Shown here in pieces: positions 51,361 to 60,274 of a DNA stretch of 64,000 bases. The DNA is from Luteipulveratus halotolerans (GTDB lineage: Bacteria; Actinomycetota; Actinomycetes; Actinomycetales; Dermatophilaceae), in the NCBI RefSeq assembly GCF_001247745.1, contig NZ_LAIR01000002.1:930001-994000 (forward strand), in the 5' to 3' direction. Made by a program: the position numbers and the translations under genes. Below the pieces are notes generated by a model that saw only the letters and a list, made by a program, of their open reading frames with translations, searched no databases and was not told the origin of the DNA. Positions within the stretch are counted from its first letter, which is position 1, and every line of letters begins with the position of its first letter.

Positions 51361-52131
51361 GTGCGCATCGCGAGATACACCACTGGTGAAGACCCCACGT
51401 ACGGCCTGGTCGACGGCGCCGGCGACAAGATCGCCGAGATCGCCGGTGACCCGCTCTACACCAAGATCGAGCTGACCGGTCGCACGACGACCGTCGACGA
51501 GGTGCGACTGCTCTCGCCGGTGATCCCGCGCAGCAAGGTCATCGGGATCGGCAAGAACTACGCCGAGCACGCGCGAGAGATGGGCAGCGAGGCTCCGCAG
51601 GAGCCGCTGATGTTCCTCATCCCCAACACCGCCGTCGCCGGCCCCGATGACCCGGTGGTGATGCCGCCCCAGTCGCAGCGCGTCGACTACGAGGGCGAGC
51701 TGGCGGTTGTCATCGGCCGGATGTGCAAGGACGTCACGCCGCAGGAGGCCGCCAAGGTGGTGTTCGGCTACACCGTCGCCAACGACGTGACCGCCCGCGA
51801 CCTGCAGAAGTCCGACGGCCAGTGGTCGCGTGCCAAGGGCTTCGACACGTTCTGCCCCCTCGGGCCCTGGATCGAGACCGATCTCGACGTCAGCGACCTG
51901 CGGGTGCAGACCCGTGTCGACGGCGAGGTGCGCCAGGACGGCACGACGGCCGACATGATCCACGACGTGCCGACCCTGATCTCCTACGCCTCCCAGGCGT
52001 TCACGCTGCTGCCCGGCGACGTGATCCTGACCGGTACGCCCGAGGGCATCGGCCCGGTCGAGTCCGGCCAGCGGGTCGAGGTCGAGATCGACCAGATCGG
52101 CACGCTCGCCAACCCGTACCTGCGGCGCTGA
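51361..52131 (+). CDS. Fumarylacetoacetate hydrolase family protein
   Basis: A 256-residue enzyme of the FAH superfamily. Metal-binding and catalytic blocks are GIGKNYAEHAREM, VDYEGELAVVIGRM (acidic ligands), GYTVANDVTARDLQ and LTGTPEGIGPVESG. It may hydrolyse, hydrate or decarboxylate a 2-oxo acid; the substrate is not deducible. The mycobacterial homologue is Rv2993c, near leu genes. GTG at 51361 has TAGGCT (51349-51354) 6 bases upstream, fitting the leaderless pattern. Confidence 0.85.
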   Translation: MRIARYTTGEDPTYGLVDGAGDKIAEIAGDPLYTKIELTGRTTTVDEVRLLSPVIPRSKVIGIGKNYAEHAREMGSEAPQEPLMFLIPNTAVAGPDDPVVMPPQSQRVDYEGELAVVIGRMCKDVTPQEAAKVVFGYTVANDVTARDLQKSDGQWSRAKGFDTFCPLGPWIETDLDVSDLRVQTRVDGEVRQDGTTADMIHDVPTLISYASQAFTLLPGDVILTGTPEGIGPVESGQRVEVEIDQIGTLANPYLRR

Positions 52132-52180
52132 CCGGTCGGCGTACGAGCGCTGTCCGACCTCGGGACTAGCGTCCCGGGGC

Positions 52181-52993
52181 ATGGCAGCCCTCGGCGTGAT
52201 CTTCCCTCCTGACCAGCCGCCCGAGCGTCTGCGGCCGGTCGCTCTGGCCGCAGAACGGGCGGGTCTGGACGACCTGTGGTTGTGGGAGGACTGCTTCGCC
52301 GAGGCAGGGGTGTCGGCTGCGGCGGCGGTGCTCGGCTGGACCGAGCGCATCCACGTCGGTGTCGGGCTGATGCCGGTGCCGCTGCGCAACGTCGCTCTCA
52401 CCGCGATGGAGATCGCCACGCTGGCGCGGCTGTTCCCGGGGCGGCTTCTGCCGGGCATCGGTCACGGCGTCCTGGAGTGGATGGGCCAGTGCGGGGTGCG
52501 CGCCGAGTCGCCGATGACGCTGCTGCGTGAGTACGGCACGGCACTGCACCAGCTGCTCGCCGGCGAGAGCGTCACGACCAGCGGTCGCTACGTCACCCTC
52601 GATGACGTCCGGCTGGCCTGGCCTCCCGAGACGGTGCCGCCGATGCTGGTCGGTGCGGTGCGGGCCAAGACGCTCGCGCTGGCGGGCGAGATCGGTGACG
52701 GGCTCATCTTCACGGGCGACACCTCCGTCGAGCAGGTGCGCGAGGGCGTCCGGATCGCGACTCAGGCCCGACCGCCCGAGCGACGTGACGCGCCGTTCGA
52801 GGTGGTGGCCTTCCTCGCGGTGTCCCGGTCCAGCAGCCCCGAGCACATTGCGGAGCGCGTCCGAGAGCTCGCCGCAGCGGGTGCCACGCGGGTCGCGGTG
52901 CTCGGGTTCGACGACTCCGGCGAGCCCGAGCGCGCAGACGGACTGACCGACTTCGTCGCCACCCTGCAGATGGCGGCCGCACTGCTCGGATGA
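52181..52993 (+). CDS. LLM-class flavin-dependent oxidoreductase
   Basis: A 270-residue TIM-barrel protein of the luciferase-like monooxygenase / F420-dependent class. Blocks are LAAERAGLDDLWLWEDCF, LMPVPLRNVALTAMEIATLA, LPGIGHGVLEWMGQCGVRA and LVGAVRAKTLALAGEIGDG. Whether it uses FMN or F420 is not clear from this sequence. TAGCGT (52167-52172) lies 8 bases before the ATG. It is followed after 80 bases by murI. Confidence 0.83.
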   Translation: MAALGVIFPPDQPPERLRPVALAAERAGLDDLWLWEDCFAEAGVSAAAAVLGWTERIHVGVGLMPVPLRNVALTAMEIATLARLFPGRLLPGIGHGVLEWMGQCGVRAESPMTLLREYGTALHQLLAGESVTTSGRYVTLDDVRLAWPPETVPPMLVGAVRAKTLALAGEIGDGLIFTGDTSVEQVREGVRIATQARPPERRDAPFEVVAFLAVSRSSSPEHIAERVRELAAAGATRVAVLGFDDSGEPERADGLTDFVATLQMAAALLG

Positions 52994-53073
52994 CGCCGGT
53001 GCTCCGAGTCGACGTGAGGCGCGTGACACGCCGATTGGCCTGTTCGGCCTCGGGGCCCAACTACCCTGGTGCG

Positions 53074-53907
53074 GTGTCTGACGCGCCGATCGGGATCTTC
53101 GACAGCGGGTACGGCGGGCTCACGGTCGCACGGGCCGTGCTCGACCAGCTCCCGCACGAGTCGATCGCCTATCTCGGCGACACCGCCCGGGCGCCCTATG
53201 GCCCGCGCCCGATCGCCCAGACCCGCGCGTTCGCGCTGGAGTGCCTCGACCGCCTCGTCAACCACGGCGTCAAGGTGCTCGTGATCGCCTGCAACACCGC
53301 GAGCGCGGCGGTCCTGCACGACGCTCGCGAGCGGTACGACGTCCCGGTCGTCGAGGTCATCCGCCCCGCCGTCCGGCGTGCCGCGAGCGCCACCCGCAAC
53401 GGTCGCGTCGGCGTCATCTCGACCCGCGGCACCCACCAGTCCAAGGCGTACATCGACGCGTTCGCGGCCGCACCGCACCTGCAGGTGAGCAGTGAGCCGT
53501 GCCCTCGGTTCGTGGAGTTCGTCGAGGCGGGCGTGACGGGCGGCAAGGAGCTCATCGACGTGGCGCGCGACTACCTCGCACCGTTGCAGGAGCGCGACGT
53601 CGACACGCTCGTGCTCGGCTGCACGCACTACCCGCTGCTGACCGGCGTCATCTCCTACGTCATGGGCGACACCGTCTCGCTGGTGTCCTCGGCCGAGGAG
53701 ACCGCCAAGGACGTCTACCGCGTGCTCGCGGACCACAACATGCTGCGGGCCGACGACCTGCCGGCGCCGGGGATGTCGTTCACCACGACGGGCGACGCCG
53801 AGGAGTTCCGCCGGTTGGCTCGCCGCTTCCTCGGGCTGGGGCCCGAGTTCGACCACGTCTTCCGCAACGACTTCCAGCACGCTGCTGCCGAGATGAGCGC
53901 GTCATGA
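53074..53907 (+). CDS. murI: Glutamate racemase
   Basis: A 277-residue PLP-independent racemase supplying D-glutamate for peptidoglycan (and, in principle, for poly-gamma-glutamate made by the pgs operon at the window start). The two catalytic cysteines are in VIACNTASAAVL and GCTHYPLLTG; the N terminus has IGIFDSGYGGLTVARAV. GTG at 53074 is chosen over upstream extension because TACCCT (53062-53067) lies 6 bases before it. Its stop overlaps the next gene (ATGA, 53904-53907). Confidence 0.94.
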   Translation: MSDAPIGIFDSGYGGLTVARAVLDQLPHESIAYLGDTARAPYGPRPIAQTRAFALECLDRLVNHGVKVLVIACNTASAAVLHDARERYDVPVVEVIRPAVRRAASATRNGRVGVISTRGTHQSKAYIDAFAAAPHLQVSSEPCPRFVEFVEAGVTGGKELIDVARDYLAPLQERDVDTLVLGCTHYPLLTGVISYVMGDTVSLVSSAEETAKDVYRVLADHNMLRADDLPAPGMSFTTTGDAEEFRRLARRFLGLGPEFDHVFRNDFQHAAAEMSAS

Positions 53908-54674
53908 GGCTGGTCGTCATCGGCTGCTCCGGCTCGTTCGCCGGGCCCGACTCGCCGGCGTCCTGCTACCTGGTGCAGGCCGAGCACGAGGGCCGCACCT
54001 GGAACCTCCTGCTCGACCTCGGCAACGGTGCGCTCGGCGGCCTGCAGCGCCACATCGGGCTGGACGAGGTCGACGGCATCGTGCTGAGCCACCTGCACCC
54101 CGACCACTGCGCCGACCTCGCCGGCTACTTCGTGGTCCGCAAGTACATGCCGGGCGGTGCCCTCGCGGGCGGCCTTCCCGTGCACGGTCCGGCCGGCACG
54201 AGCGACCGGCTCGCGCGGTTGTACGGCGTCGACGAGCCCGAGTCGCTCGACGACCAGTTCAGGTTCACCGACCTGCGTGAGGCGCAGGGCTTCGAGATCG
54301 GGCCGTTCTCGATCACGCCGTACGCCGTCAACCACCCCGTCGAGGCCTACGGCGTGCGCGTCGAGGCCGACGGAGCCGTGCTCGCCTACACCGGCGACAC
54401 CGACGACTGCCCGGCCCTGCGCACACTGTGCGCCGACGCCTCGCTCGTCCTGGCCGACTCGGCGTTCGTCGACGGCCGCGACGACGAGATGACCGGCGTC
54501 CACCTGTCGGGCAGCCGAGCGGCCACCGCAGCTGTCGAGGCCGGGGGAGTCAAGCGCCTGATGCTCACCCACATCCCACCGTGGAACGACCCGGAGGTCT
54601 GCAGGTCGCAGGCCGCAGACGTGTGGCACGGCGACGTCGAGCTCGCCCGCGCCGGCCAGTCGTACGACCTGTAG
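53904..54674 (+). CDS. MBL-fold phosphodiesterase (Rv1339-like, probable cAMP phosphodiesterase)
   Basis: A 256-residue metallo-beta-lactamase-fold protein with the metal motif LSHLHPDHCADLAG, the later GDTDD and TGVHLSGSRAA/THIPPWND blocks. It is the syntenic homologue of mycobacterial Rv1339, described as an atypical class II cAMP phosphodiesterase, and lies between murI and rph as there. It overlaps murI by 4 bases. In this window panE and a permease separate it from rph, an insertion relative to the mycobacterial order. Role in cAMP turnover is from homology and synteny only. Confidence 0.8.
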   Translation: MRLVVIGCSGSFAGPDSPASCYLVQAEHEGRTWNLLLDLGNGALGGLQRHIGLDEVDGIVLSHLHPDHCADLAGYFVVRKYMPGGALAGGLPVHGPAGTSDRLARLYGVDEPESLDDQFRFTDLREAQGFEIGPFSITPYAVNHPVEAYGVRVEADGAVLAYTGDTDDCPALRTLCADASLVLADSAFVDGRDDEMTGVHLSGSRAATAAVEAGGVKRLMLTHIPPWNDPEVCRSQAADVWHGDVELARAGQSYDL

Positions 54675-54720
54675 TCGCCCTCGCCGCCGGTCGCCAGGGC
54701 GCATCGACATACTGTCCGCC

Positions 54721-55725
54721 ATGAAGATCGTGGTCGTCGGTGCCGGCAGCATCGGATGCGTCGTCGGAGCCGCTCTCGCTGACGTCGCCGAGGTGTCCCT
54801 GATCGGCCGTCCGCGGGTGATCGACGCCGCACGCGAGCACGGGCTGAGCGTGACGTCGTACGACGGCTCGTCCCATCACGTCGAGCCGTCGCGGCTCACC
54901 CTCGCGACCAGCCCCGACGCCGCAGCCGACGCCGACGCCGTGCTCGTGGCGGTGAAGTCGGGAGCGACGGAGTCAGCTGTCGGCGAGATCGCGCCGTACC
55001 TGCGCCCCGACACCGTCGTCGTCAGCCTGCAGAACGGCCTGCGCAACCCCGACCGCATCCGTGGCGTGCTGCCCGAGCACACCGTGGTGCCGGGCATGGT
55101 GGCGTTCAACGTCGTGGAGACCGCACCCGCCAGGTTCCACCGCGCCACCTCGGGCGACGTCATGGTCGGGTCCGACCCGAGGGTGCGGCCGCTGGTCGAC
55201 CTGACGAGGGGCACCTGGCTGCCGTACGAACCACGCGCCGACATGCGCGAGGTGCAGCACGCCAAGCTGCTGCTCAACCTGATGAATCCCGTTGTGGCGC
55301 TTGCAGATCGGCCGCTCAAGGAATGCCTGTCCCAGCGCGACTTCCGCCGGGTGCTGGCCGCCTGCCAGCGCGAGGCGCTGCAGGTGTTCGCAGCCCACGG
55401 CGTCCGACCGGCGCGGCTCGGGCCGTTGCCGGCGCGGGCGACCGCTCGCGTCCTCACGGCGCCTGACGGCGTCTTCACACGGGTGGCCGCGGCGCAGCTC
55501 AAGGTCGATCCCGAGGCGCGGTCGTCGATGTGGGACGACCTGCAGCACGGGCGTCCGACCGAGATCGGCGAGCTGCAGGGTGCCGTGGTCGACCTCGGCT
55601 GGCGTCGCGGCATCCCCACGCCCGTGTGCTCGGCGCTCGTCGACCTCGTGCGCGAGGCGGAGCAGGCCGGCGCCGACCGTCGCCGTTGGAGCGCCGCGGA
55701 CCTGCGGCGCGCCGTCGGCGCCTGA
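54721..55725 (+). CDS. panE: 2-Dehydropantoate 2-reductase-like protein
   Basis: A 334-residue ketopantoate reductase (ApbA/PanE) family protein. NADPH motif GAGSIGCVVG begins at residue 7; VSLQNGLRNPDRIRGVLPEHTVVPGMVAFN is the substrate-adjacent block; the C-terminal helical domain carries KLLLNLMNPVVALADRPL with the Lys and Asn of the catalytic site. It is in line with PanE for pantothenate synthesis, but paralogues acting on other keto acids exist. TACTGT (54710-54715) ends 5 bases before the ATG. Confidence 0.82.
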   Translation: MKIVVVGAGSIGCVVGAALADVAEVSLIGRPRVIDAAREHGLSVTSYDGSSHHVEPSRLTLATSPDAAADADAVLVAVKSGATESAVGEIAPYLRPDTVVVSLQNGLRNPDRIRGVLPEHTVVPGMVAFNVVETAPARFHRATSGDVMVGSDPRVRPLVDLTRGTWLPYEPRADMREVQHAKLLLNLMNPVVALADRPLKECLSQRDFRRVLAACQREALQVFAAHGVRPARLGPLPARATARVLTAPDGVFTRVAAAQLKVDPEARSSMWDDLQHGRPTEIGELQGAVVDLGWRRGIPTPVCSALVDLVREAEQAGADRRRWSAADLRRAVGA

Positions 55726-55731
55726 CCGCGC

Positions 55732-57159
55732 TCAGGCGTCGACGTACTCGCGCGCGACCGCGTCCGTCCGTGCCCGCCTCGTGGCGACCAGGCCGATGCC
55801 CATCACCACGAACCAGATCAGCGACGCGGCCAGGCCCTGACGGGTGTCGTCGGCCATGAACAGCGTGCCGATCACGAAGACGAAGAACGCGAGCACGACC
55901 GCACACATCGGCACGCCGCCGGGCATCTTGTACGCCGACCGCTCGTGCAGCTCGGGGCGCGTGCGCCGGTAGACGATGTAGGAGATCAGGATGATGCCCC
56001 AGATGAAGATGAACAGTACCGAGCTGACCGTGGTGGCCAGCGTGAACGCCTCGGCCACGCCGCCCGTGGCGTAGAGCAGCGGCACCGACAGCAGCAGGAA
56101 CGCCGCGGACACCAGCAGGGCGCGGTCCGGCGTACGACGGCCGGACAGGTGGTGCAGACCGCGCGGTGCGCTGCCCTGGTCCGAGAGGCCGAACAGCATC
56201 CGGCTGGTCGAGTAGGTGCCGCTGTTGCAGCTGGAGGCGGCCGAGGTCATGACGACGAAGTTGATGAGGCCGGCGGCAGCGGTCAGACCGACCAGCGAGA
56301 ACGTGCTGACGAACGGGCTCTCGTCAGGGCCGGCGTCGGTCCAGGGCGAGACGACCATGATCGCCAGCAGCGCGAACACGTAGAACAGCAGGATGCGTAC
56401 GGGGATCGCGTTGATGGCGCGGGGGAGCGTCGTGTGCGGGTCCTTGGCCTCAGCGGCGGTGGTGCCGACCAGCTCCAGCCCGACGAAGGAGAAGATCGCG
56501 ATCTGGAAGCCGGTGAGCACGCCGTGAATGCCCTTCGGCATGAACCCGCCGTGCTCCCACAGGTGCGTAACGGAGGCGTGGTGGCCGTCGGGCGCCTGGT
56601 AGTGCATCAGCACCAGCACGGCGGCCGTCACGACGAGCGCGAGGATCGCGACGATCTTGATGAGTGCGAACCAGAACTCCATCTCGCCGAACAGCCGCAC
56701 CGCGAGCATGTTGAGGCCGACGATCAGCACGACCATGAGCACGGCCGGGATCCACTTCGGCAGGTCGGGCCACCAGTAGGCGACGTAGCCCGTCACGGCG
56801 ACGACCTCGGCGATGCCGGTGATGATCCAGCACAACCAGTACGTCCAGCCGGTCATGAATCCCGCCCACGGTCCGAGCACGTCCTCGGCGACGTCGCCGA
56901 AGCTGCGGTAGCCGCTCCTGGACAGCAGCACCTCGCCCATGGCGCGCATCATGAAGAAGAGCATGAAGCCGATGACCGCGTAGACCACCGTGATGGCCGG
57001 TCCGGCGAGCGAGATGCTCTTGCCCGAACCCATGAACAGGCCCGTGCCGATCGCGCCGCCGATGGCCATCAGCTGGATGTGCCGGTTGGACAGACCCCGC
57101 TCGAGACCGGACTCCTCGCCCGGCCTCTCGTGCGGCTGCTGCTCGACGGTCGTACGCAC
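55732..57159 (-). CDS. Amino acid permease (APC family, CycA/AnsP-like)
   Basis: A 475-residue transporter with 12 hydrophobic helices. The N-terminal LSNRHIQLMAIGGAIGTGLFMGSG is diagnostic for APC amino acid:proton symporters. GYRSFGDVAEDVLGPWAGFM and FVGLELVGTTAAEAKDPHTTLPRAI are further family blocks. The substrate range may be D-alanine/serine/glycine, but specificity is not certain. GTG at 57159 is selected because GGAGGAG lies about 8 bases upstream on the minus strand; the longer frame to 57213 lacks a ribosome site. It is encoded convergent to panE with 6 bases between. Confidence 0.84.
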   Translation of the reverse strand: MRTTVEQQPHERPGEESGLERGLSNRHIQLMAIGGAIGTGLFMGSGKSISLAGPAITVVYAVIGFMLFFMMRAMGEVLLSRSGYRSFGDVAEDVLGPWAGFMTGWTYWLCWIITGIAEVVAVTGYVAYWWPDLPKWIPAVLMVVLIVGLNMLAVRLFGEMEFWFALIKIVAILALVVTAAVLVLMHYQAPDGHHASVTHLWEHGGFMPKGIHGVLTGFQIAIFSFVGLELVGTTAAEAKDPHTTLPRAINAIPVRILLFYVFALLAIMVVSPWTDAGPDESPFVSTFSLVGLTAAAGLINFVVMTSAASSCNSGTYSTSRMLFGLSDQGSAPRGLHHLSGRRTPDRALLVSAAFLLLSVPLLYATGGVAEAFTLATTVSSVLFIFIWGIILISYIVYRRTRPELHERSAYKMPGGVPMCAVVLAFFVFVIGTLFMADDTRQGLAASLIWFVVMGIGLVATRRARTDAVAREYVDA

Positions 57160-57308
57160 GTGCTGGCTCCTCCTGCCCTGGGCAATGACGCCCGCCACGG
57201 TGCCACACGTCACGTTCCGTGTGTACGCCGCCGGTCCGGCGCAGTGTTCCTCGGACCGTCATCAGGCGCGTGCGTGGTCCCGGCCGGGGTCCTCCTACGC
57301 TGGTGGTC

Positions 57309-58067
57309 ATGACGAACGACGCCCTGCGCCACGACGGCCGAGCACCCGACCAGCTCCGTGACATCCGCATCACCCGCAACTGGCTCGACCACGCCGAGGG
57401 CAGCGTGCTCGTGGAGTTCGGCCGCACCCGAGTGCTGTGCGCCGCGTCGTTCACCGAGGGCGTGCCGCGCTGGCTCAAGGGCCAGGGCACCGGCTGGGTC
57501 ACGTCCGAGTACGAGATGCTGCCGCGCTCGACCAACACCCGTTCCGACCGCGAGGCCCGCAAGGGCAAGGTCGGCGGCCGCACCCACGAGATCTCGCGCC
57601 TCATCGGCCGCAGCCTGCGGGCCGTCATCGACACCAAGGCGCTCGGCGAGAACACCATCGTGCTCGACTGCGACGTGCTGCAGGCCGACGGCGGCACGCG
57701 TACGGCGTCCATCACGGGTGCCTACGTCGCACTCGTCGACGCCATCGCCGACGCCAAGGCCCGCAAGCTCATCCCGGCCAAGGCCGAGCCGCTCACGGGT
57801 TCGGTCGCGGCCGTCAGCGTCGGCATCATCGACGGCCGCCCGGTGCTCGACCTCGACTACCCCGAGGACTCCACCGCCGGCACCGACATGAACGTCGTGA
57901 TGACCGGCACGGGCGAGTTCATCGAGGTGCAGGGCACGGCCGAGGGCAAGCCGTTCGACCGCGCCGAGCTCGACGCGCTGCTCGACATCGCAGCCAAGGG
58001 CATCGTCGACCTGACTGCTCTGCAGCAGAAGGCGCTGGCCGAGACCGCCCGGGAGCGGGTGCTCTGA
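57309..58067 (+). CDS. rph: Ribonuclease PH
   Basis: A 252-residue phosphorolytic exoribonuclease trimming tRNA 3' ends. Motifs are RHDGRAPDQLRDIRITRNWLDHA-type start, GTGWVTSEYEMLPRSTNTR with phosphate-binding residues, ISRLIGRSLRAVID and LDCDVLQADGGTRTASITGAY. TACGCT (57296-57301) ends 7 bases before the ATG. It overlaps rdgB by one base (TGATG), as in mycobacteria. Confidence 0.96.
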   Translation: MTNDALRHDGRAPDQLRDIRITRNWLDHAEGSVLVEFGRTRVLCAASFTEGVPRWLKGQGTGWVTSEYEMLPRSTNTRSDREARKGKVGGRTHEISRLIGRSLRAVIDTKALGENTIVLDCDVLQADGGTRTASITGAYVALVDAIADAKARKLIPAKAEPLTGSVAAVSVGIIDGRPVLDLDYPEDSTAGTDMNVVMTGTGEFIEVQGTAEGKPFDRAELDALLDIAAKGIVDLTALQQKALAETARERVL

Positions 58068-58675
58068 TGGGCCGGCAGCTGGTGCTCGCGACGCGCAACC
58101 CGGGCAAGCTGCGCGAGCTGCGCCAGCTGCTCGCGGGCGTGCCCGAGCTGGCCGACGTCGAGGTGCTCGGCGCGGGTGACATCGAGGGCGTGCCCGAGGT
58201 GGCCGAGACCGGTGTGACGTTCGAGGAGAACTCCCGTCTGAAGTCGCAGGCCGTCGCCAAGGCGACCAATCTGCCTGCCATTGCTGACGACTCGGGGCTG
58301 ACGGTCGACGTGCTGGGCGCTGCCCCGGGCGTGTGGAGCGCGATGTGGTCGGGGCGCACGGGTGATGACCAGGCCAACATCGACACGCTCCAGGGCCAGC
58401 TCGCCGACGTCGCCGTCGAGCGGCTGACCGCCTACTTCAGCAGCACCGTCGTGCTCACGCTGCCGGACGGCACCGAGCGGGTGCACGTCGGTCGTGTCGA
58501 CGGGCGTCTGACGCGAGATCAGCGCGGCACCAACGGTTTCGGGTACGACCCGATCTTCGAGCTGCCCGACGGCCGCACCCTCGCCGAGCTGAGCGACGAC
58601 GACAAGAACGCCATCTCCCACCGCGGCAACGCGTTCCGGGCGCTCCTGCCCGACCTGGTCGAGCTGCTGTCATGA
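58067..58675 (+). CDS. rdgB: Non-canonical purine NTP pyrophosphatase (ITPase) RdgB
   Basis: A 202-residue enzyme removing ITP, dITP and XTP. Family blocks are LVLATRNPGKLREL, TFEENSRLKSQAVAKAT, AIADDSGLTVDVLGAAPGVWSA (the metal-binding DDSGL), GTNGFGYDPIFELPDG and ISHRGNAFRAL. ATG overlaps the rph stop by one base. The next gene overlaps by 4 bases, so the molybdopterin enzyme is in the same transcript. Confidence 0.96.
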   Translation: MGRQLVLATRNPGKLRELRQLLAGVPELADVEVLGAGDIEGVPEVAETGVTFEENSRLKSQAVAKATNLPAIADDSGLTVDVLGAAPGVWSAMWSGRTGDDQANIDTLQGQLADVAVERLTAYFSSTVVLTLPDGTERVHVGRVDGRLTRDQRGTNGFGYDPIFELPDGRTLAELSDDDKNAISHRGNAFRALLPDLVELLS

Positions 58676-60255
58676 CCGACGAGCAGCGTCCGGTGCCGGT
58701 CGAGCCCGCGCGCCGTACGACGCTGCTGGTCGACGCCGTCGGCGGTCTCGTCGTCGGTGCGGTGGTGCTCGCGGTCGCCGAGCTCGTCGCCGGAGTCGTG
58801 CAACGGGCCGGGTGGTCCGGAGGCGAGCCATCACCCGTGCTCGCGGTGGGCGGAGCGTTCGTCGACCGAACTCCGTTGTGGCTCAAGGACTTCGCGGTCT
58901 CGACGTTCGGCACCCGCGACAAGCTCGCGCTGTTCGTGGGCATGGCCGTCGTACTCGCGCTCCTGTGCGTCGTCATCGGTGTCCTGGCGCGTCGCCGCCT
59001 GCGGGCCGCCCTCCTGATGACGGTCGTGTTCGTCGCCGTGGCGGCCGCCGCGGTCGCGAGCCGGCCGGGCGCCAGGGCGGCCGACGTCGTGCCCGCGCTC
59101 GCCGGTGGGGTCGCAGGACTGGCCGTGCTGCGGTGGTGGCACAGCCGTACGAGCGTCACCGGACCGTCGTACGACGGGGGCACCGACCGGCGTACGGCCA
59201 TCGGTATCGGCGCGGGCGTGCTCGCCGGCGCTGCACTGGTCGCGTGGGGCGGGCGCGCGATCGGCAGCGCTGCACGGAGCGTCAACGAGGCCCGCAAGAA
59301 GATCGCGATCCCTCGGGTGGCCAAGCCGGTCTCCGTGCCTGCAGGCGCGTCCGTGGGTGTCGACGGGGTGACGCCGTTCGTCGTACCGCAGCGCGACTTC
59401 TACCGCATCGACACCGCGCTCACGATCCCGCAGGTCGATCCGTCGTCATGGCGGTTGCGCGTCACCGGCATGGTCGAGCGCGAGGTCGAGATCGACTGGG
59501 ACACCTTGCTGTCCAAGCCGATGCAGGAGGCGATGGTCACGTTGATGTGCGTGTCCAACGAGGTGGGCGGCGACCTCAACGGCAATGCGATCTGGACCGG
59601 CTGGCCCGTGCGTGAGCTACTCGCGCAGGCTCGTCCGAAGCCCGGGGCCGACATGGTGCTCTCGCGCAGCGCGGACGGCTGGACGGCCGGTACGCCCCTC
59701 GAGGCCCTCACGGACGACCGCAGCTCTCTGATCGCGGTCGCGATGAACCGTGAGCCGCTGACGCCGAAGCACGGGTTCCCGGCCCGCCTCGTGGTGCCCG
59801 GGCTGTACGGCTACGTCTCGGCCACCAAGTGGGTGACCGAGCTGAAGGTCACCCGGTTCGCCGACGACGAGGGCTACTGGACGCCGCGGGGGTGGTCGGA
59901 GAAGGGCCCGGTCAAGACCTCCTCGCGCATCGACGTACCCCGTGACGACGACAAGGTCCGTCGCGCGGACAACGGCAAGGTCGCCCTCGCCGGAGTCGCG
60001 TGGGCGCAGCATCGCGGCGTGACCGGCGTCCAGGTGCGGATCGACGACGGCGCGTGGACCGACGCCAGGCTCGGCACGGAGGCCACCACGGACGCGTGGC
60101 GTCAGTGGGTGTACGCCTGGGACGCCTCACCGGGCAAGCACACGATCGCCGTACGTGCCCGAGACGCCGCGGGGGAGTGGCAGACCGGTGAGACCGCGCC
60201 ACCTGATCCCAACGGCAGCACGGGTTGGCACACCATCTCCGTCACCGTCGCCTGA
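58672..60255 (+). CDS. Membrane-anchored sulfite-oxidase-family molybdopterin protein
   Basis: A 527-residue protein. Residues about 18-195 contain four to five hydrophobic helices (for example VDAVGGLVVGAVVLAVAELV and LALFVGMAVVLALLCVVIGVLA). The catalytic molybdopterin domain (about 225-400) has the likely Mo-ligand Cys in VTLMCVSNEVGGDLNGN and the substrate-side block KHGFPARLVVPGLYGYVSATKWV. The C-terminal 120 residues are an Ig-like dimerisation domain (GKVALAGVAWAQHRGVTGVQ). Substrate unknown; sulfite or a sulfoxide is possible. It overlaps rdgB by 4 bases, an unusual partner. Confidence 0.84.
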   Translation: MTDEQRPVPVEPARRTTLLVDAVGGLVVGAVVLAVAELVAGVVQRAGWSGGEPSPVLAVGGAFVDRTPLWLKDFAVSTFGTRDKLALFVGMAVVLALLCVVIGVLARRRLRAALLMTVVFVAVAAAAVASRPGARAADVVPALAGGVAGLAVLRWWHSRTSVTGPSYDGGTDRRTAIGIGAGVLAGAALVAWGGRAIGSAARSVNEARKKIAIPRVAKPVSVPAGASVGVDGVTPFVVPQRDFYRIDTALTIPQVDPSSWRLRVTGMVEREVEIDWDTLLSKPMQEAMVTLMCVSNEVGGDLNGNAIWTGWPVRELLAQARPKPGADMVLSRSADGWTAGTPLEALTDDRSSLIAVAMNREPLTPKHGFPARLVVPGLYGYVSATKWVTELKVTRFADDEGYWTPRGWSEKGPVKTSSRIDVPRDDDKVRRADNGKVALAGVAWAQHRGVTGVQVRIDDGAWTDARLGTEATTDAWRQWVYAWDASPGKHTIAVRARDAAGEWQTGETAPPDPNGSTGWHTISVTVA

Positions 60256-60274
60256 TCGGTGTGAGGATGACGTC

